From contig VSPW01000260.1 of NCBI GenBank assembly GCA_009775535.1, positions 1 to 18,665 on the forward strand: 18,665 nucleotides of DNA, read 5' to 3'. The translations under genes and the position numbers were made by a program. The stretch is from Muribaculaceae bacterium (GTDB taxonomy: Bacteria > Bacteroidota > Bacteroidia > Bacteroidales > Muribaculaceae). The notes beneath the pieces were generated by a model. That model was not told the origin of the DNA. It made no database searches and saw only the letters and a program-made list of their open reading frames with translations. Numbering within the stretch: position 1 is the first letter of the stretch; each line of letters opens with the position of its first letter. Below are positions 6,991 to 14,630 of this stretch, one piece after another.

Positions 6991-7023
6991 TACCGCAAAT
7001 CTCGAAAATTTGTGGTAACTTTG
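6991..7023 (+). promoter_or_regulatory. restriction-modification promoter with overlapping inverted repeat
   Basis: TACCGCAAAT (6991-7000) and ATTTGTGGTA (7008-7017) form a 10-bp inverted repeat with one mismatch and a 7-bp centre. Its right arm overlaps an exact -7 box, TAACTTTG, at 7016-7023. Transcription would start near 7027, 37 nt before the ATG at 7064. There is no good TTTG at the -33 distance. The arrangement suggests a repressor or autoregulator site controlling the restriction-modification operon. Confidence 0.55.
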
Positions 7024-7063
7024 CATATTAAAAGACCTCAAAATCTGACGACCCCAAAATTGT

Positions 7064-8074
7064 ATGGTAGACCAATCTATCGACATAAAAGAAAATGACA
7101 TATTCGCGCTGTCGCCCGAATTACTTACGACCCTGCTCAAAGACCACACTTTGAGTCCGAAAGAGGGGGAGCAAGTCAATATATTTTGGGCGACAGACAA
7201 CTATGAGCATCTTGGCGACGGCTACCATTATCACGACCAAATCACCATTCCTTGCATCACCGGCGATAACGGCACCGTAATTGTGCCGCGTTCGGTCAAG
7301 TCGCGCCAGCAGCAACAGCAGCGCAGCCGTGAAATGGCTGAGGTTTTCACCCCATCATGGATATGCAACGCGCAGAATAATCTTGTTGATGATGCGTGGT
7401 TCGGACGCGAGGGAGTTTTCAATACTGAAAATCCCGACCATACTTGGATGGTAAACACAGACCCAATTACATTCCCGGAGGGTAAGACGTGGCGCGACTA
7501 TGTGCGCGACACTCGCCTTGAAATCACCTGCGGCGAAGCTCCCTATATCGTCAGCCGTTACGACACCGTGACCGGCGAGCCTATCCCGGTAGAACAGCGC
7601 ATCGGTTTGCTCGACCGCAAACTCCGCGTGGTAAGTGAGAATACCGAAACCACAGGCGACTGGCTCAAATGGGCGCAGACCGCTTACATGAATGTCTACG
7701 GCTACGAATGGCAAGGCGATAACTTGCTTCTCGCCCGTGAAAACCTGCTAATGACTTTTTTAGACTATTATAAAGCGAAATTCGGAGCGGACAAAATACC
7801 GCAGATGAAATCACTGCTTTATATCGCCTACATTATCTCTTGGAACTTTTGGCAGATGGACGGACTTAAAGGCGTTGTGCCCGACAGCTGCGGCGACAAG
7901 CCTTCCACTCAGCCATCATTATTCGATTTTGGCGAACCCGAACTTATTCCGTGTGCCGGTTGCAAGTCCGGCGACATCCGTCAGCACAACGGCACTTATT
8001 GCCTTATCCGAGACTGGGGCGCCAAAACCGAAGATAAGAAGAAAATTCGATTCATCGACCTTATAAAGAATTAA
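7064..8074 (+). CDS. restriction-modification methylase-like subunit
   Basis: This 336-aa protein resembles the 'restriction endonuclease subunit M' companions found in Bacteroidota systems. AEVFTP at residues 92-97 is a typical N6-adenine methylase motif X-like element. LEITCGEAPYI at 152-162 sits where the SAM-binding motif I is expected but is degenerate. VYGYEWQGDNLLLARENLL at 211-229 matches the segment after motif I. No NPPY or DPPY catalytic motif is present, so it may bind SAM or DNA without being a complete methyltransferase. The C-terminal half has a CAGC pair at about residues 306-309. A polyglutamine run (RQQQQQR) lies near residue 81. It ends 4 bp before the large gene, so the two form one operon and probably one complex. 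A complete standalone methylase is unlikely. Confidence 0.75.
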   Translation: MVDQSIDIKENDIFALSPELLTTLLKDHTLSPKEGEQVNIFWATDNYEHLGDGYHYHDQITIPCITGDNGTVIVPRSVKSRQQQQQRSREMAEVFTPSWICNAQNNLVDDAWFGREGVFNTENPDHTWMVNTDPITFPEGKTWRDYVRDTRLEITCGEAPYIVSRYDTVTGEPIPVEQRIGLLDRKLRVVSENTETTGDWLKWAQTAYMNVYGYEWQGDNLLLARENLLMTFLDYYKAKFGADKIPQMKSLLYIAYIISWNFWQMDGLKGVVPDSCGDKPSTQPSLFDFGEPELIPCAGCKSGDIRQHNGTYCLIRDWGAKTEDKKKIRFIDLIKN

Positions 8075-8078
8075 TGCC

Positions 8079-11000
8079 ATGCAGCATTTCATTCAACTAA
8101 AACCGAAGCTGATATACGTCTATCGTATCAACGATGAGGCGCACCGAGGCATCCTGAAAATTGGCGAGGCTTCTTGCAATTCCTCTGACAATTATCTTGC
8201 ACTTCAGCCCAACTGCAAGGAGCTGAATGCAGCCGCCCGTGAGCGCATAAATCATCAGACGCAGACAGCCGGTATAAAATATGAGTTGCTTTATACCGAA
8301 GTTACCGCCCATTTCCGAGATGGCGGTGTCTGCTCGTTCAACGACAAAGACGTTCACGACCTGCTTATCCGTTCCGGCATAAAGCGCAAAGTTTTCGATA
8401 CCGAAAACAATGCCAACGAGTGGTTTTATTGCGACCTCGAAACCGCCAAAGCCGCTATTGCGGCCCTTAAACAAGGGCGCAAGTCGCTCCGTCCGGGCGA
8501 GATAACCGAAGACCGTTCTCCGATTATCTTCCGACCCGAACAGGAGGAAGCCATCAAGAAGACTCTCAAGCAATTCAAAAAGGGCAATCAGATGCTTTGG
8601 AACGCCAAGATGCGTTTCGGCAAGACTCTGACCGCCCTTCAAGTGGTAAAACTGATGCAGTTCGGGCGTACACTTATCCTCACTCACCGCCCCGTGGTCG
8701 ATGCAGGGTGGTTCGAGGACTTCGGCAAGATTTTCTATGACTCGCCCAACTATCAGTATGGTTCGAAACATAAAGGAGAATCCTTTACCTCGCTCGACAA
8801 GCAATTCAAGCAGCATGGCATCCACTATGTTTACTTCGCCTCTATGCAAGACTTGCGAGGCTCGGAAACCGTAGGCGGCAAATTCAACAAGAACGACGCA
8901 CTTTTCTCTGCTCCGTGGGATCTCATCATTGTAGATGAAGCCCACGAAGGTACTCAGACGGCTCTCGGAAAAGCCGTAATGGAGGAGCTGACTAAGGACA
9001 AGACAAAAGTTCTCCGTTTATCGGGCACACCGTTCAATCTTCTTGACGACTTCAAGGAAGATGAAATCTACACCTGGGACTACGTCATGGAACAGCGGGC
9101 AAAACAAGAGTGGGAGGAAACCCACCCCGGCGACCCGAACCCGTATGCCGGTCTGCCGACGCTCAATATTTTCACTTATGACCTCGGCAGACTGATGAAC
9201 GAGTTTGCCGATGAAGATGTTGCGTTCAACTTCCGCGAGTTCTTCCGCACTCGCGACGATGGCACGTTTATTCACGAAAAGGATATCCGCAACTTCCTCA
9301 ATCTTCTAACGAAGACCGACCCCGAAAGCGCATATCCTTTCGCCAACGATGAATACCGCGACATCTTCCGTCACACGCTGTGGATGCTCCCAGGTGTGAA
9401 AGCGGCAAAGGCGCTGAGCGCACTGCTTAAAGCCCACCCCGTTTTCCAACACTTCGAGATTGTCAACGTAGCCGGTGACGGCGACGAGGACGAGGAAAAC
9501 GGCGAAGCACTCAAAATGGTTGAAGCCGCCATCGGTAAAGACCCCGACACAACCCGAACTATTACACTGTCGTGTGGTCGTCTTACTACGGGGGTTAGTG
9601 TCAAGCCGTGGATGGGTGTGCTGATGCTGTCGGGTAGCTTCAACACTGCTGCCTCGGCTTATATGCAGACCATCTTCCGTGTGCAGACTCCGGCAACCAT
9701 CAATGGCCGAGTCAAGGAAAACTGCTACGTTTTCGACTTTGCTCCTGACCGCACATTGCAGGTTCTCGCCACCGTGCCACGTCTTTCTACCAAAGCCGGT
9801 AAGACAACTGAAAATCAAAAACGCGCAATGGGCGAGTTCCTGAATTTTTGCCCTGTTATCGCCATTGAAGGCTCCAAGATGGAAACCCTCAATGTAACCC
9901 GTATGCTTCAGCAGCTCAAACGTGCATTCGTTGAGCGCGTTGTCCGCAATGGATTCGAAGACGGATGCCTCTACAACGACGAGCTGATGAAACTCTCTGA
10001 TATAGAAATCAAAGAGTTTGAAGACCTCAAAGGTATCATCGGTCAGACCAAGGCGATGGGTAATACCGGGCAGATTGATGTCAACAATCAAGGTCTGACA
10101 AACGAGGAATACGAGGAAAAGGAAAAACTCGAAAAGAAGAAAAAGAAAGAGTTGACCGAGGAAGAAAAGAAGCGTCTTGAAGAACTGAAAAAGAAGAAGA
10201 AAGTCAAGGAGGACGCAATCTCAATTCTTCGCGGTATATCAATTCGTATGCCGCTCATGATTTATGGTGCCAAGGTTGAGAACGAGGACGAGGAGCTGAC
10301 TATCGACAACTTCACCAACCTTATCGACCCTCAGTCGTGGGAGGAGTTTATGCCGCGAGGTGTGAGCAAACAGAAGTTCAACGCCTTCAAGAAATACTAC
10401 GACCCGGAAATCTTCTCAGCCGCTGCCAAGCGCATCCGCGCTATGGCTCGCGCCGCCGACCGCCTGACTATTGAGGAACGCATCGAGCGCATCGCAGCTA
10501 TCTTCGCCACATTCCGCAACCCCGATAAGGAAACAGTGTTGACTCCGTGGCGCGTGGTGAATATGCACATGAGCGACTGTCTCGGCGGCTACACGTTCTT
10601 CAACGAGGACTTCTCAGAGACCATCGAAGAACCGCGCTTTGTCGACCGTGGAGATGTTACCGCAGAGGTATTTACACCGGACAGCCACCTCCTTGAAATA
10701 AATTCAAAGTCGGGTCTTTATCCGCTGTACCTCGCTTATAACATCTACCGCTCGCGGCTGCGTAATCAGATGTTCTCGCCGGAATCCCTCGAAAAACATC
10801 AAGCCATTTGGGACGCTGCTGTTGCAGAAAACATCTTTGTTATCTGCAAAACCCCAATGGCAAAGCGCATCACAGAGCGGACACTCCTCGGCTTCCGCAA
10901 AGGGAATACCAATATGTGGGCTCCAGAAGACCTAATAAACAAAATCAAGAACCAGCCCGAACTTTTCATCAAGAAAGTGGGCGACTTAGTTGGAAAGAAC

Positions 11001-12044
11001 GTGAAAATAAAAGCTGTTGTCGGAAACCCGCCGTATCAGGAGGAAGGAGAAAGCACTCGTAAAGCTCCAATTTATCACCTGTTCTATGATGCCGCGTTTA
11101 AACTTTCACCTATAGTATCTCTGATTACCCCCGGACGTTATCTTTTCAAGGCCGGTCAGACACCAGCCGAATGGATGGATAGAATGTTGGCAGACCCTCA
11201 TTTTAAGGTCGTAGACTACTTCCAGAAATCCAATGAAGTATTCCCGACAGTAGATATTAAAGGCGGAGTTGCTATTGGTCTTAGAAATGCAAACAAAGAG
11301 TTTGGGGCAATTGGATTCTTCTCGGAATTTCCTCAACTTGTTTCTATAATGGACAAAGTAAGGATTCATAAAGACTTTGTTCGAGGGGCTTTTTCTGAAA
11401 CTGTTTCATCACAAGGCATATATCGTTTCTCAGATTTAGCTTTAACCGAAGTGCCACGTATATATGAGGTTCAAGGAAAGGGAACTGCTGCTAAAATTAC
11501 ATCTAATGCCTTTGAGAATCTCACTGAAATCTTTGTTGATTCAGAAGATAAGCTCTCGGATAAAGGCGTTCAGATAATGGGTAGGATCAAGGGCTGTCGT
11601 GAAACACGATGGATAAACGCCAAATATCTACAACCTTGCGATTTCTTGAATTACTACAACGTATTTGTGCCTGAGGCCAATGGCACAGGTGCCATCGGCG
11701 AGGTGCTCAGCACGCCGGTAATCGGCGTGCCGGTAATCGGCGTGCCGGTAATCGGACACACGGACACCTTCCTCAGCATCGGCAAGTTTGCCTCAGCTGA
11801 GGAGGCGTCCGCGTGTTTGAAATACGTCAAGTCAAAATTTGCCAGGTGTTTATTAGGTACCCTCAAGGCAACGCAACACAACCCTAAGGATACTTGGGCG
11901 AATGTCCCGATGCAGGACTTCACGGCTAACAGCGACATCGACTGGAGCAAGAGCGTGGAGGAAATCGACGCTCAGCTTTACAAAAAATACCACCTCTCTG
12001 ACGACGAAATCGCTTTCATCGAATCAATGATTAAACCAATGTAA
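8079..12044 (+). CDS. single-chain restriction-modification enzyme: GIY-YIG nuclease, SF2 helicase, N6-adenine methylase
   Basis: This is a 1321-aa protein. Residues 1-125 resemble a GIY-YIG/T5orf172 nuclease (LIYVYRIN, GILKIGE, ARERI, NEWFYCDL). Residues 150-560 are an SF2 translocase with Walker A AKMRFGKT at 176-183, DEAH at 286-289, SGTPF at 315 and QTIFRVQTP at 530. A lysine/glutamate coiled coil spans about 676-712. The methylase follows: AEVFTP at 862, LEINSKSG at about 872-879 (motif I) and NPPY at 983-986 (catalytic motif IV). Residues about 1000-1190 are the likely target-recognition region and are AT-richer than the flanks. The C-terminal DIDWSKSVEEIDAQLYKKY block is typical of this enzyme class. 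It should methylate adenine at its site and translocate and cut unmodified DNA. The architecture is like type ISP enzymes with a different nuclease. All key motifs look intact. Confidence 0.88.
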   Translation: MQHFIQLKPKLIYVYRINDEAHRGILKIGEASCNSSDNYLALQPNCKELNAAARERINHQTQTAGIKYELLYTEVTAHFRDGGVCSFNDKDVHDLLIRSGIKRKVFDTENNANEWFYCDLETAKAAIAALKQGRKSLRPGEITEDRSPIIFRPEQEEAIKKTLKQFKKGNQMLWNAKMRFGKTLTALQVVKLMQFGRTLILTHRPVVDAGWFEDFGKIFYDSPNYQYGSKHKGESFTSLDKQFKQHGIHYVYFASMQDLRGSETVGGKFNKNDALFSAPWDLIIVDEAHEGTQTALGKAVMEELTKDKTKVLRLSGTPFNLLDDFKEDEIYTWDYVMEQRAKQEWEETHPGDPNPYAGLPTLNIFTYDLGRLMNEFADEDVAFNFREFFRTRDDGTFIHEKDIRNFLNLLTKTDPESAYPFANDEYRDIFRHTLWMLPGVKAAKALSALLKAHPVFQHFEIVNVAGDGDEDEENGEALKMVEAAIGKDPDTTRTITLSCGRLTTGVSVKPWMGVLMLSGSFNTAASAYMQTIFRVQTPATINGRVKENCYVFDFAPDRTLQVLATVPRLSTKAGKTTENQKRAMGEFLNFCPVIAIEGSKMETLNVTRMLQQLKRAFVERVVRNGFEDGCLYNDELMKLSDIEIKEFEDLKGIIGQTKAMGNTGQIDVNNQGLTNEEYEEKEKLEKKKKKELTEEEKKRLEELKKKKKVKEDAISILRGISIRMPLMIYGAKVENEDEELTIDNFTNLIDPQSWEEFMPRGVSKQKFNAFKKYYDPEIFSAAAKRIRAMARAADRLTIEERIERIAAIFATFRNPDKETVLTPWRVVNMHMSDCLGGYTFFNEDFSETIEEPRFVDRGDVTAEVFTPDSHLLEINSKSGLYPLYLAYNIYRSRLRNQMFSPESLEKHQAIWDAAVAENIFVICKTPMAKRITERTLLGFRKGNTNMWAPEDLINKIKNQPELFIKKVGDLVGKNVKIKAVVGNPPYQEEGESTRKAPIYHLFYDAAFKLSPIVSLITPGRYLFKAGQTPAEWMDRMLADPHFKVVDYFQKSNEVFPTVDIKGGVAIGLRNANKEFGAIGFFSEFPQLVSIMDKVRIHKDFVRGAFSETVSSQGIYRFSDLALTEVPRIYEVQGKGTAAKITSNAFENLTEIFVDSEDKLSDKGVQIMGRIKGCRETRWINAKYLQPCDFLNYYNVFVPEANGTGAIGEVLSTPVIGVPVIGVPVIGHTDTFLSIGKFASAEEASACLKYVKSKFARCLLGTLKATQHNPKDTWANVPMQDFTANSDIDWSKSVEEIDAQLYKKYHLSDDEIAFIESMIKPM
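11714..11755 (+). repeat. in-frame 15-bp tandem repeat (PVIGV) in the methylase gene
   Basis: The unit GCCGGTAATCGGCGT occurs at 11714-11728 and 11729-11743 with no difference, and its first 12 bases again at 11744-11755. It encodes PVIGV-PVIGV-PVIG (residues 1213-1226). The length is a multiple of three, so gain or loss of a unit would keep the frame. Perfect identity suggests a recent expansion. Confidence 0.9.
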
Positions 12045-12132
12045 TAACTCCAATCTCTCAATAAATATCACGAAATCATTGTTTGTATCAATAATGACTT
12101 AAAGGCATAGTGCAATGTAAGTGTACGCGACT

Positions 12133-12678
12133 ATGAATATTAACAAGCAACCGGTTGTTTTCAAACAACCACTTAATAAAAATAAATACTTCTCGTACGG
12201 TAGTCTTGATCTACCGCACCATATTAAAGCTTATGTTGACAACTTTTCTTCGGAATATCAAAGTTTATCTGATGAAAAAAGGCTCTTAGATTTGGGCTTC
12301 GTACTTCTTCGTGGCTTCAATTTGAAGAAATCCATTAAGGACTGGCTTAAAAACCATCCTGAAATATCTGAAGATTCAATTGTGAATAATATCGGATGGC
12401 TTTTGATTAAGTTTAACGATGTTGATGAACGCGAGATTTTAGAGTATATGGACTCTATGAATTTGTCGCAAATGATTGACTACTTCACTCCGATTCTTCT
12501 TAATTGTTATAGCGAAGATGATTCCTTCCAAATGTTTGATGATAACGATATTGCAAACACTAAAAGAAGTATACATGGAATTATAGCAGGTCATTACCTC
12601 GGAGAAATTCATCCAAATGGTAAATGGCGTTGGACCGAATATAAACTCAACAAATACGATTGGCGTGCTATAAAATAA
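12133..12678 (+). CDS. AT-rich accessory gene of unknown function
   Basis: This 181-aa protein starts at the ATG at 12133; a GTG four codons earlier, at 12121, is an alternative. The product is soluble, acidic and mostly helical (YQSLSDEKRLLDLGFVLLRG, IVNNIGWLLIKFNDVDEREI). No catalytic motif or membrane segment is seen, and the family is not recognised. The DNA is plainly AT-richer than the packaging genes and the R-M genes around it, which suggests separate acquisition. It lies 88 nt after the restriction enzyme and may be transcribed with it. A weak inverted repeat (TCATT/AATGA) at 12076-12097 is the only structure between them. Confidence 0.72.
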   Translation: MNINKQPVVFKQPLNKNKYFSYGSLDLPHHIKAYVDNFSSEYQSLSDEKRLLDLGFVLLRGFNLKKSIKDWLKNHPEISEDSIVNNIGWLLIKFNDVDEREILEYMDSMNLSQMIDYFTPILLNCYSEDDSFQMFDDNDIANTKRSIHGIIAGHYLGEIHPNGKWRWTEYKLNKYDWRAIK

Positions 12679-12683
12679 TTTAA

Positions 12684-12699
12684 GGGAGTTGCCGCACCG
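12684..12699 (+). repeat. post-stop repeat, copy 1 (GGGAGTTGCCGCACCG)
   Basis: It lies 5 nt after the stop of the preceding gene and matches copy 2 at 13641-13656 at 15 of 16 bases; the similarity extends back into the stop codon (TAATTT). The rest of the gap up to 12764 contains the palindrome AAGATCTT (12724-12731) and CGGCTTCAATC, which recurs at 14175-14185. Confidence 0.65.
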
Positions 12700-12764
12700 T
12701 CACCGCGCTCGTAAATCAAGCCTAAGATCTTGACCGTCCGGCTTCAATCGCTAACTAATTTTAT

Positions 12765-13634
12765 ATGCTCATAAAAGAACGTCCCATAATATCTTGGCTT
12801 CTAAATCCCAATGATAATAAGCCGGCACAAAACATTGTTGCGGCCAACGTATCTCTCCCAATAAATAGAGAGCTGCTTTATGCTGACCTTCGCCAATTAA
12901 ATGACATTCGGGAACAAAATCCAAATTGGGGGCTTCCTGAATTAGTCATGCCTTCCTTTGAGGAGGTTATGAGAAAAAGCGAACGCTCTTTTGAGAAAAT
13001 AATGCCTGACCTTTTTTCTGAATTTAGCAAATCAGATGAATGTGGCATTTTACTATGTAAAGGAAACCATACGTTAATATACGGGTTCGGAGGGAATGAA
13101 TTGCATCTATGGAGTTTTACCGAACAAAATGGAAAAAGCGTCTTCAATTTCTATTCTCGTAATGTTAGTGTCAAGGGTCATATAGGCGTCAGAATCGTTA
13201 ATACTATTTTAGCTGACAACAACTTGTTTAAAGGTTCATTGGAGGAGCGCCAAAGGACGGTCGCATCTGTGGGCAATTTTATAGCCTCATATGTTGCCGT
13301 TAAGAAATATGTCAAAGTCGAAACCGTAATTATTCCTCAAGGGAAATTTACCGATGTAGATGGCACTCCACTTGAATACGTCGATAAGAAAAAGGTTATA
13401 AATAATACGGGGCAAGAGGTTATTGTAATGGATTCTCGTTGGTTTAGAAAAATTATAAATGACAATGACATCTATGTTCGCGGGTTTTGGCGTATGCAGA
13501 ACAAAAAGAATGAGTTCGGAGAGTGGTACAAGGAACTGATATTTGTAGATCCATTTGTTCGCCACGGTTATCACCGAAATGCCATAATTGAAGATGTTAG
13601 GGATGATAAAGACGATGATACAGATAATGAATAA
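12765..13634 (+). CDS. AT-rich accessory gene of unknown function
   Basis: This 289-aa protein starts at the ATG at 12765. The central part has alternating strands (CGILLCKGNHTLIYGFGGNELHLWSF), then GHIGVRIVNTILADNNLF. The last third includes VETVIIPQGKFTDVDGTPLEY, VIVMDSRWFRKIINDNDIYVRGFWRM and FVDPFVRHGYHR, ending in a very acidic tail (DVRDDKDDDTDNE). It has no membrane segment. The VRGFWRMQNKK and FVRHGYHRN blocks look like conserved signature segments of Bacteroidales mobile-element hypotheticals, but no function is recognised. Composition is AT-rich like its two neighbours. An imperfect -7 box (TAATTTTA, 12756-12763) lies right before the start. Confidence 0.78.
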   Translation: MLIKERPIISWLLNPNDNKPAQNIVAANVSLPINRELLYADLRQLNDIREQNPNWGLPELVMPSFEEVMRKSERSFEKIMPDLFSEFSKSDECGILLCKGNHTLIYGFGGNELHLWSFTEQNGKSVFNFYSRNVSVKGHIGVRIVNTILADNNLFKGSLEERQRTVASVGNFIASYVAVKKYVKVETVIIPQGKFTDVDGTPLEYVDKKKVINNTGQEVIVMDSRWFRKIINDNDIYVRGFWRMQNKKNEFGEWYKELIFVDPFVRHGYHRNAIIEDVRDDKDDDTDNE

Positions 13635-13640
13635 TTTTAT

Positions 13641-13656
13641 GGGAGTTGCGGCACCG
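13641..13656 (+). repeat. post-stop repeat, copy 2 (GGGAGTTGCGGCACCG)
   Basis: This second copy of the element at 12684-12699 has one mismatch and again lies a few bases after a stop codon. The pairing suggests that the two AT-rich genes arrived as similar cassettes or share a 3'-end regulatory sequence. Confidence 0.65.
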
Positions 13657-13681
13657 CACACCAGTAATCGCTTTTAAACAT

Positions 13682-14113
13682 ATGGCTCTGAAAATTATGA
13701 TTGGCCCATACCAATCTCAGCGTTTGACTATAAAGTTTATGTTAATCCGCTGTACTTTCTTCTGCTATGTATTGGACTATTTTGCTTATCAACGTTCCTT
13801 AGGGCAAAATGTCTGTATCTCTGAGGAACGAATTAAGGATGGCTTCTTTAAAAACACTCCCTTTAGAAGATGCAAAACTAATGAGTCCATTGCTGATACA
13901 TCATTAATCAATATGGTAATGCTTGGCCTCATTTATCGTGGAAATGAAAGTATCTGTTGGACACCAACAGGGATTGACGCCTATACGTCACAAAAATATC
14001 ATTCCCAACTTGCATCCCTGAATGAAGCACAAGCTTCGAGAAGAATTGCGATTACTGCCGTTATAATAGCAATTACTTCATTATTAGCGACCCTCATTAC
14101 AACTCAAATTTAA
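13682..14113 (+). CDS. small winged-helix-like protein with a C-terminal membrane anchor
   Basis: This 143-aa protein starts at the ATG at 13682; the frame open from a TTG at 13646 would begin inside the repeat element. Residues about 18-105 suggest a winged-helix fold: helices around FMLIRCTFFCYVLDYFA and TSLINMVMLGLIYRG, then a wing-like WTPTGIDAY. A short helix leads into a hydrophobic segment at 122-140 (IAITAVIIAITSLLATLIT), with only three residues after it. It is therefore tail-anchored with its main domain in the cytoplasm. The function is unknown; a membrane-tethered sensor or a small defence effector is possible. It is the last gene of the AT-rich group and is followed by a terminator. 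Confidence 0.72.
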   Translation: MALKIMIGPYQSQRLTIKFMLIRCTFFCYVLDYFAYQRSLGQNVCISEERIKDGFFKNTPFRRCKTNESIADTSLINMVMLGLIYRGNESICWTPTGIDAYTSQKYHSQLASLNEAQASRRIAITAVIIAITSLLATLITTQI

Positions 14114-14114
14114 C

Positions 14115-14192
14115 AAATAGGGAAATCCGGCAAGCCGTCGGGCTTTCGTGAACGGAGCCACGGTCTCCGCCATTCGGCTTCAATCCCTATTT
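14115..14192. other. nested imperfect palindrome, 78 bp
   Basis: Three perfect complementary arm pairs are nested: AAATAGGG (14115-14122) with CCCTATTT (14185-14192), AAGCCG (14132-14137) with CGGCTT (14175-14180), and CGGAG (14153-14157) with CTCCG (14165-14169). It begins two bases after the stop of the preceding gene. It could fold as RNA or as single-stranded DNA. Confidence 0.6.
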
Positions 14193-14200
14193 CGACATAC

Positions 14201-14238
14201 GCCCTTGCGGATACCTCCGCAGGGGCTTGTTGTATTTT
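14201..14238 (+). terminator. intrinsic terminator of the cargo block
   Basis: GCCCTTGCGGA (14201-14211) pairs with TCCGCAGGGGC (14216-14226): an 11-bp stem with one G-U pair and a 4-nt loop, followed by TTGTTGTATTTT. It is well placed to end transcription of the accessory genes. Confidence 0.8.
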
Positions 14239-14630
14239 GAAGTCGCCGCGAGGCGATGGTCGCAAAATGGGAAGTTTACCGTGCTTTATGCTCCTTTATG
14301 GGAGGATTTATCAGTGGTCACCCTGCACCTATGTTTCATCGACTCGTGCATTGAGACGATTTCTATTTCTGCCCTTCTTTGGCCGGGCTTCACTGTCTGA
14401 GGTATTCCGCTGTGTCCGTCTGTGATTACACGGTGCTGATTGTATTTGGGTAAGCGATCGGCGTTCACCGTCGAATATGCCTTGCAGGTTTCGTGGATCA
14501 GGATTTTGCCGGGACGTTTCATAGGGCATACTTGTTGAACGCGCTCGTAGGCAGCATTGTATTTACATCGCGAAGTTAGCGTCTTTATCTACGCTCGAAA
14601 AGGGCAGGTAAATTCGCTCAAAAAATCTTC
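14239..14630. other. stretch without a supported gene
   Basis: No frame here has convincing length or composition. Overlapping minus-strand frames of 78 and 66 codons (14286-14529) and a plus-strand frame of 62 codons have protein compositions typical of non-coding translation. It may be a decayed gene. AAGGGCAGG at 14600-14608 recurs at 15014-15022 and, with one extra G, at 14659-14668. Confidence 0.5.

Noticed and set aside
8097..10091. Two long minus-strand frames (282 and 261 codons)
   Set aside because: Both are antisense to the restriction enzyme, whose helicase motifs on the plus strand are unambiguous.
11714..11755. Possible CRISPR-like repeat array
   Set aside because: The units are 15 bp, directly adjacent with no spacers, and in frame within a coding sequence.
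12684..12763. Possible integron attC-type site (a CGCTAAC word near 12750)
   Set aside because: No matching partner arm (GTTRRRY) at the right place and no integron integrase in the window.
13646..13681. TTG start giving a 12-residue longer membrane-anchored protein
   Set aside because: The extension lies in the repeat element shared with another intergenic gap; the ATG at 13682 is a better start.
14237..14529. Short open frames on both strands (62, 66 and 78 codons)
   Set aside because: They overlap one another, have no supporting start signals, and their protein composition looks non-coding.
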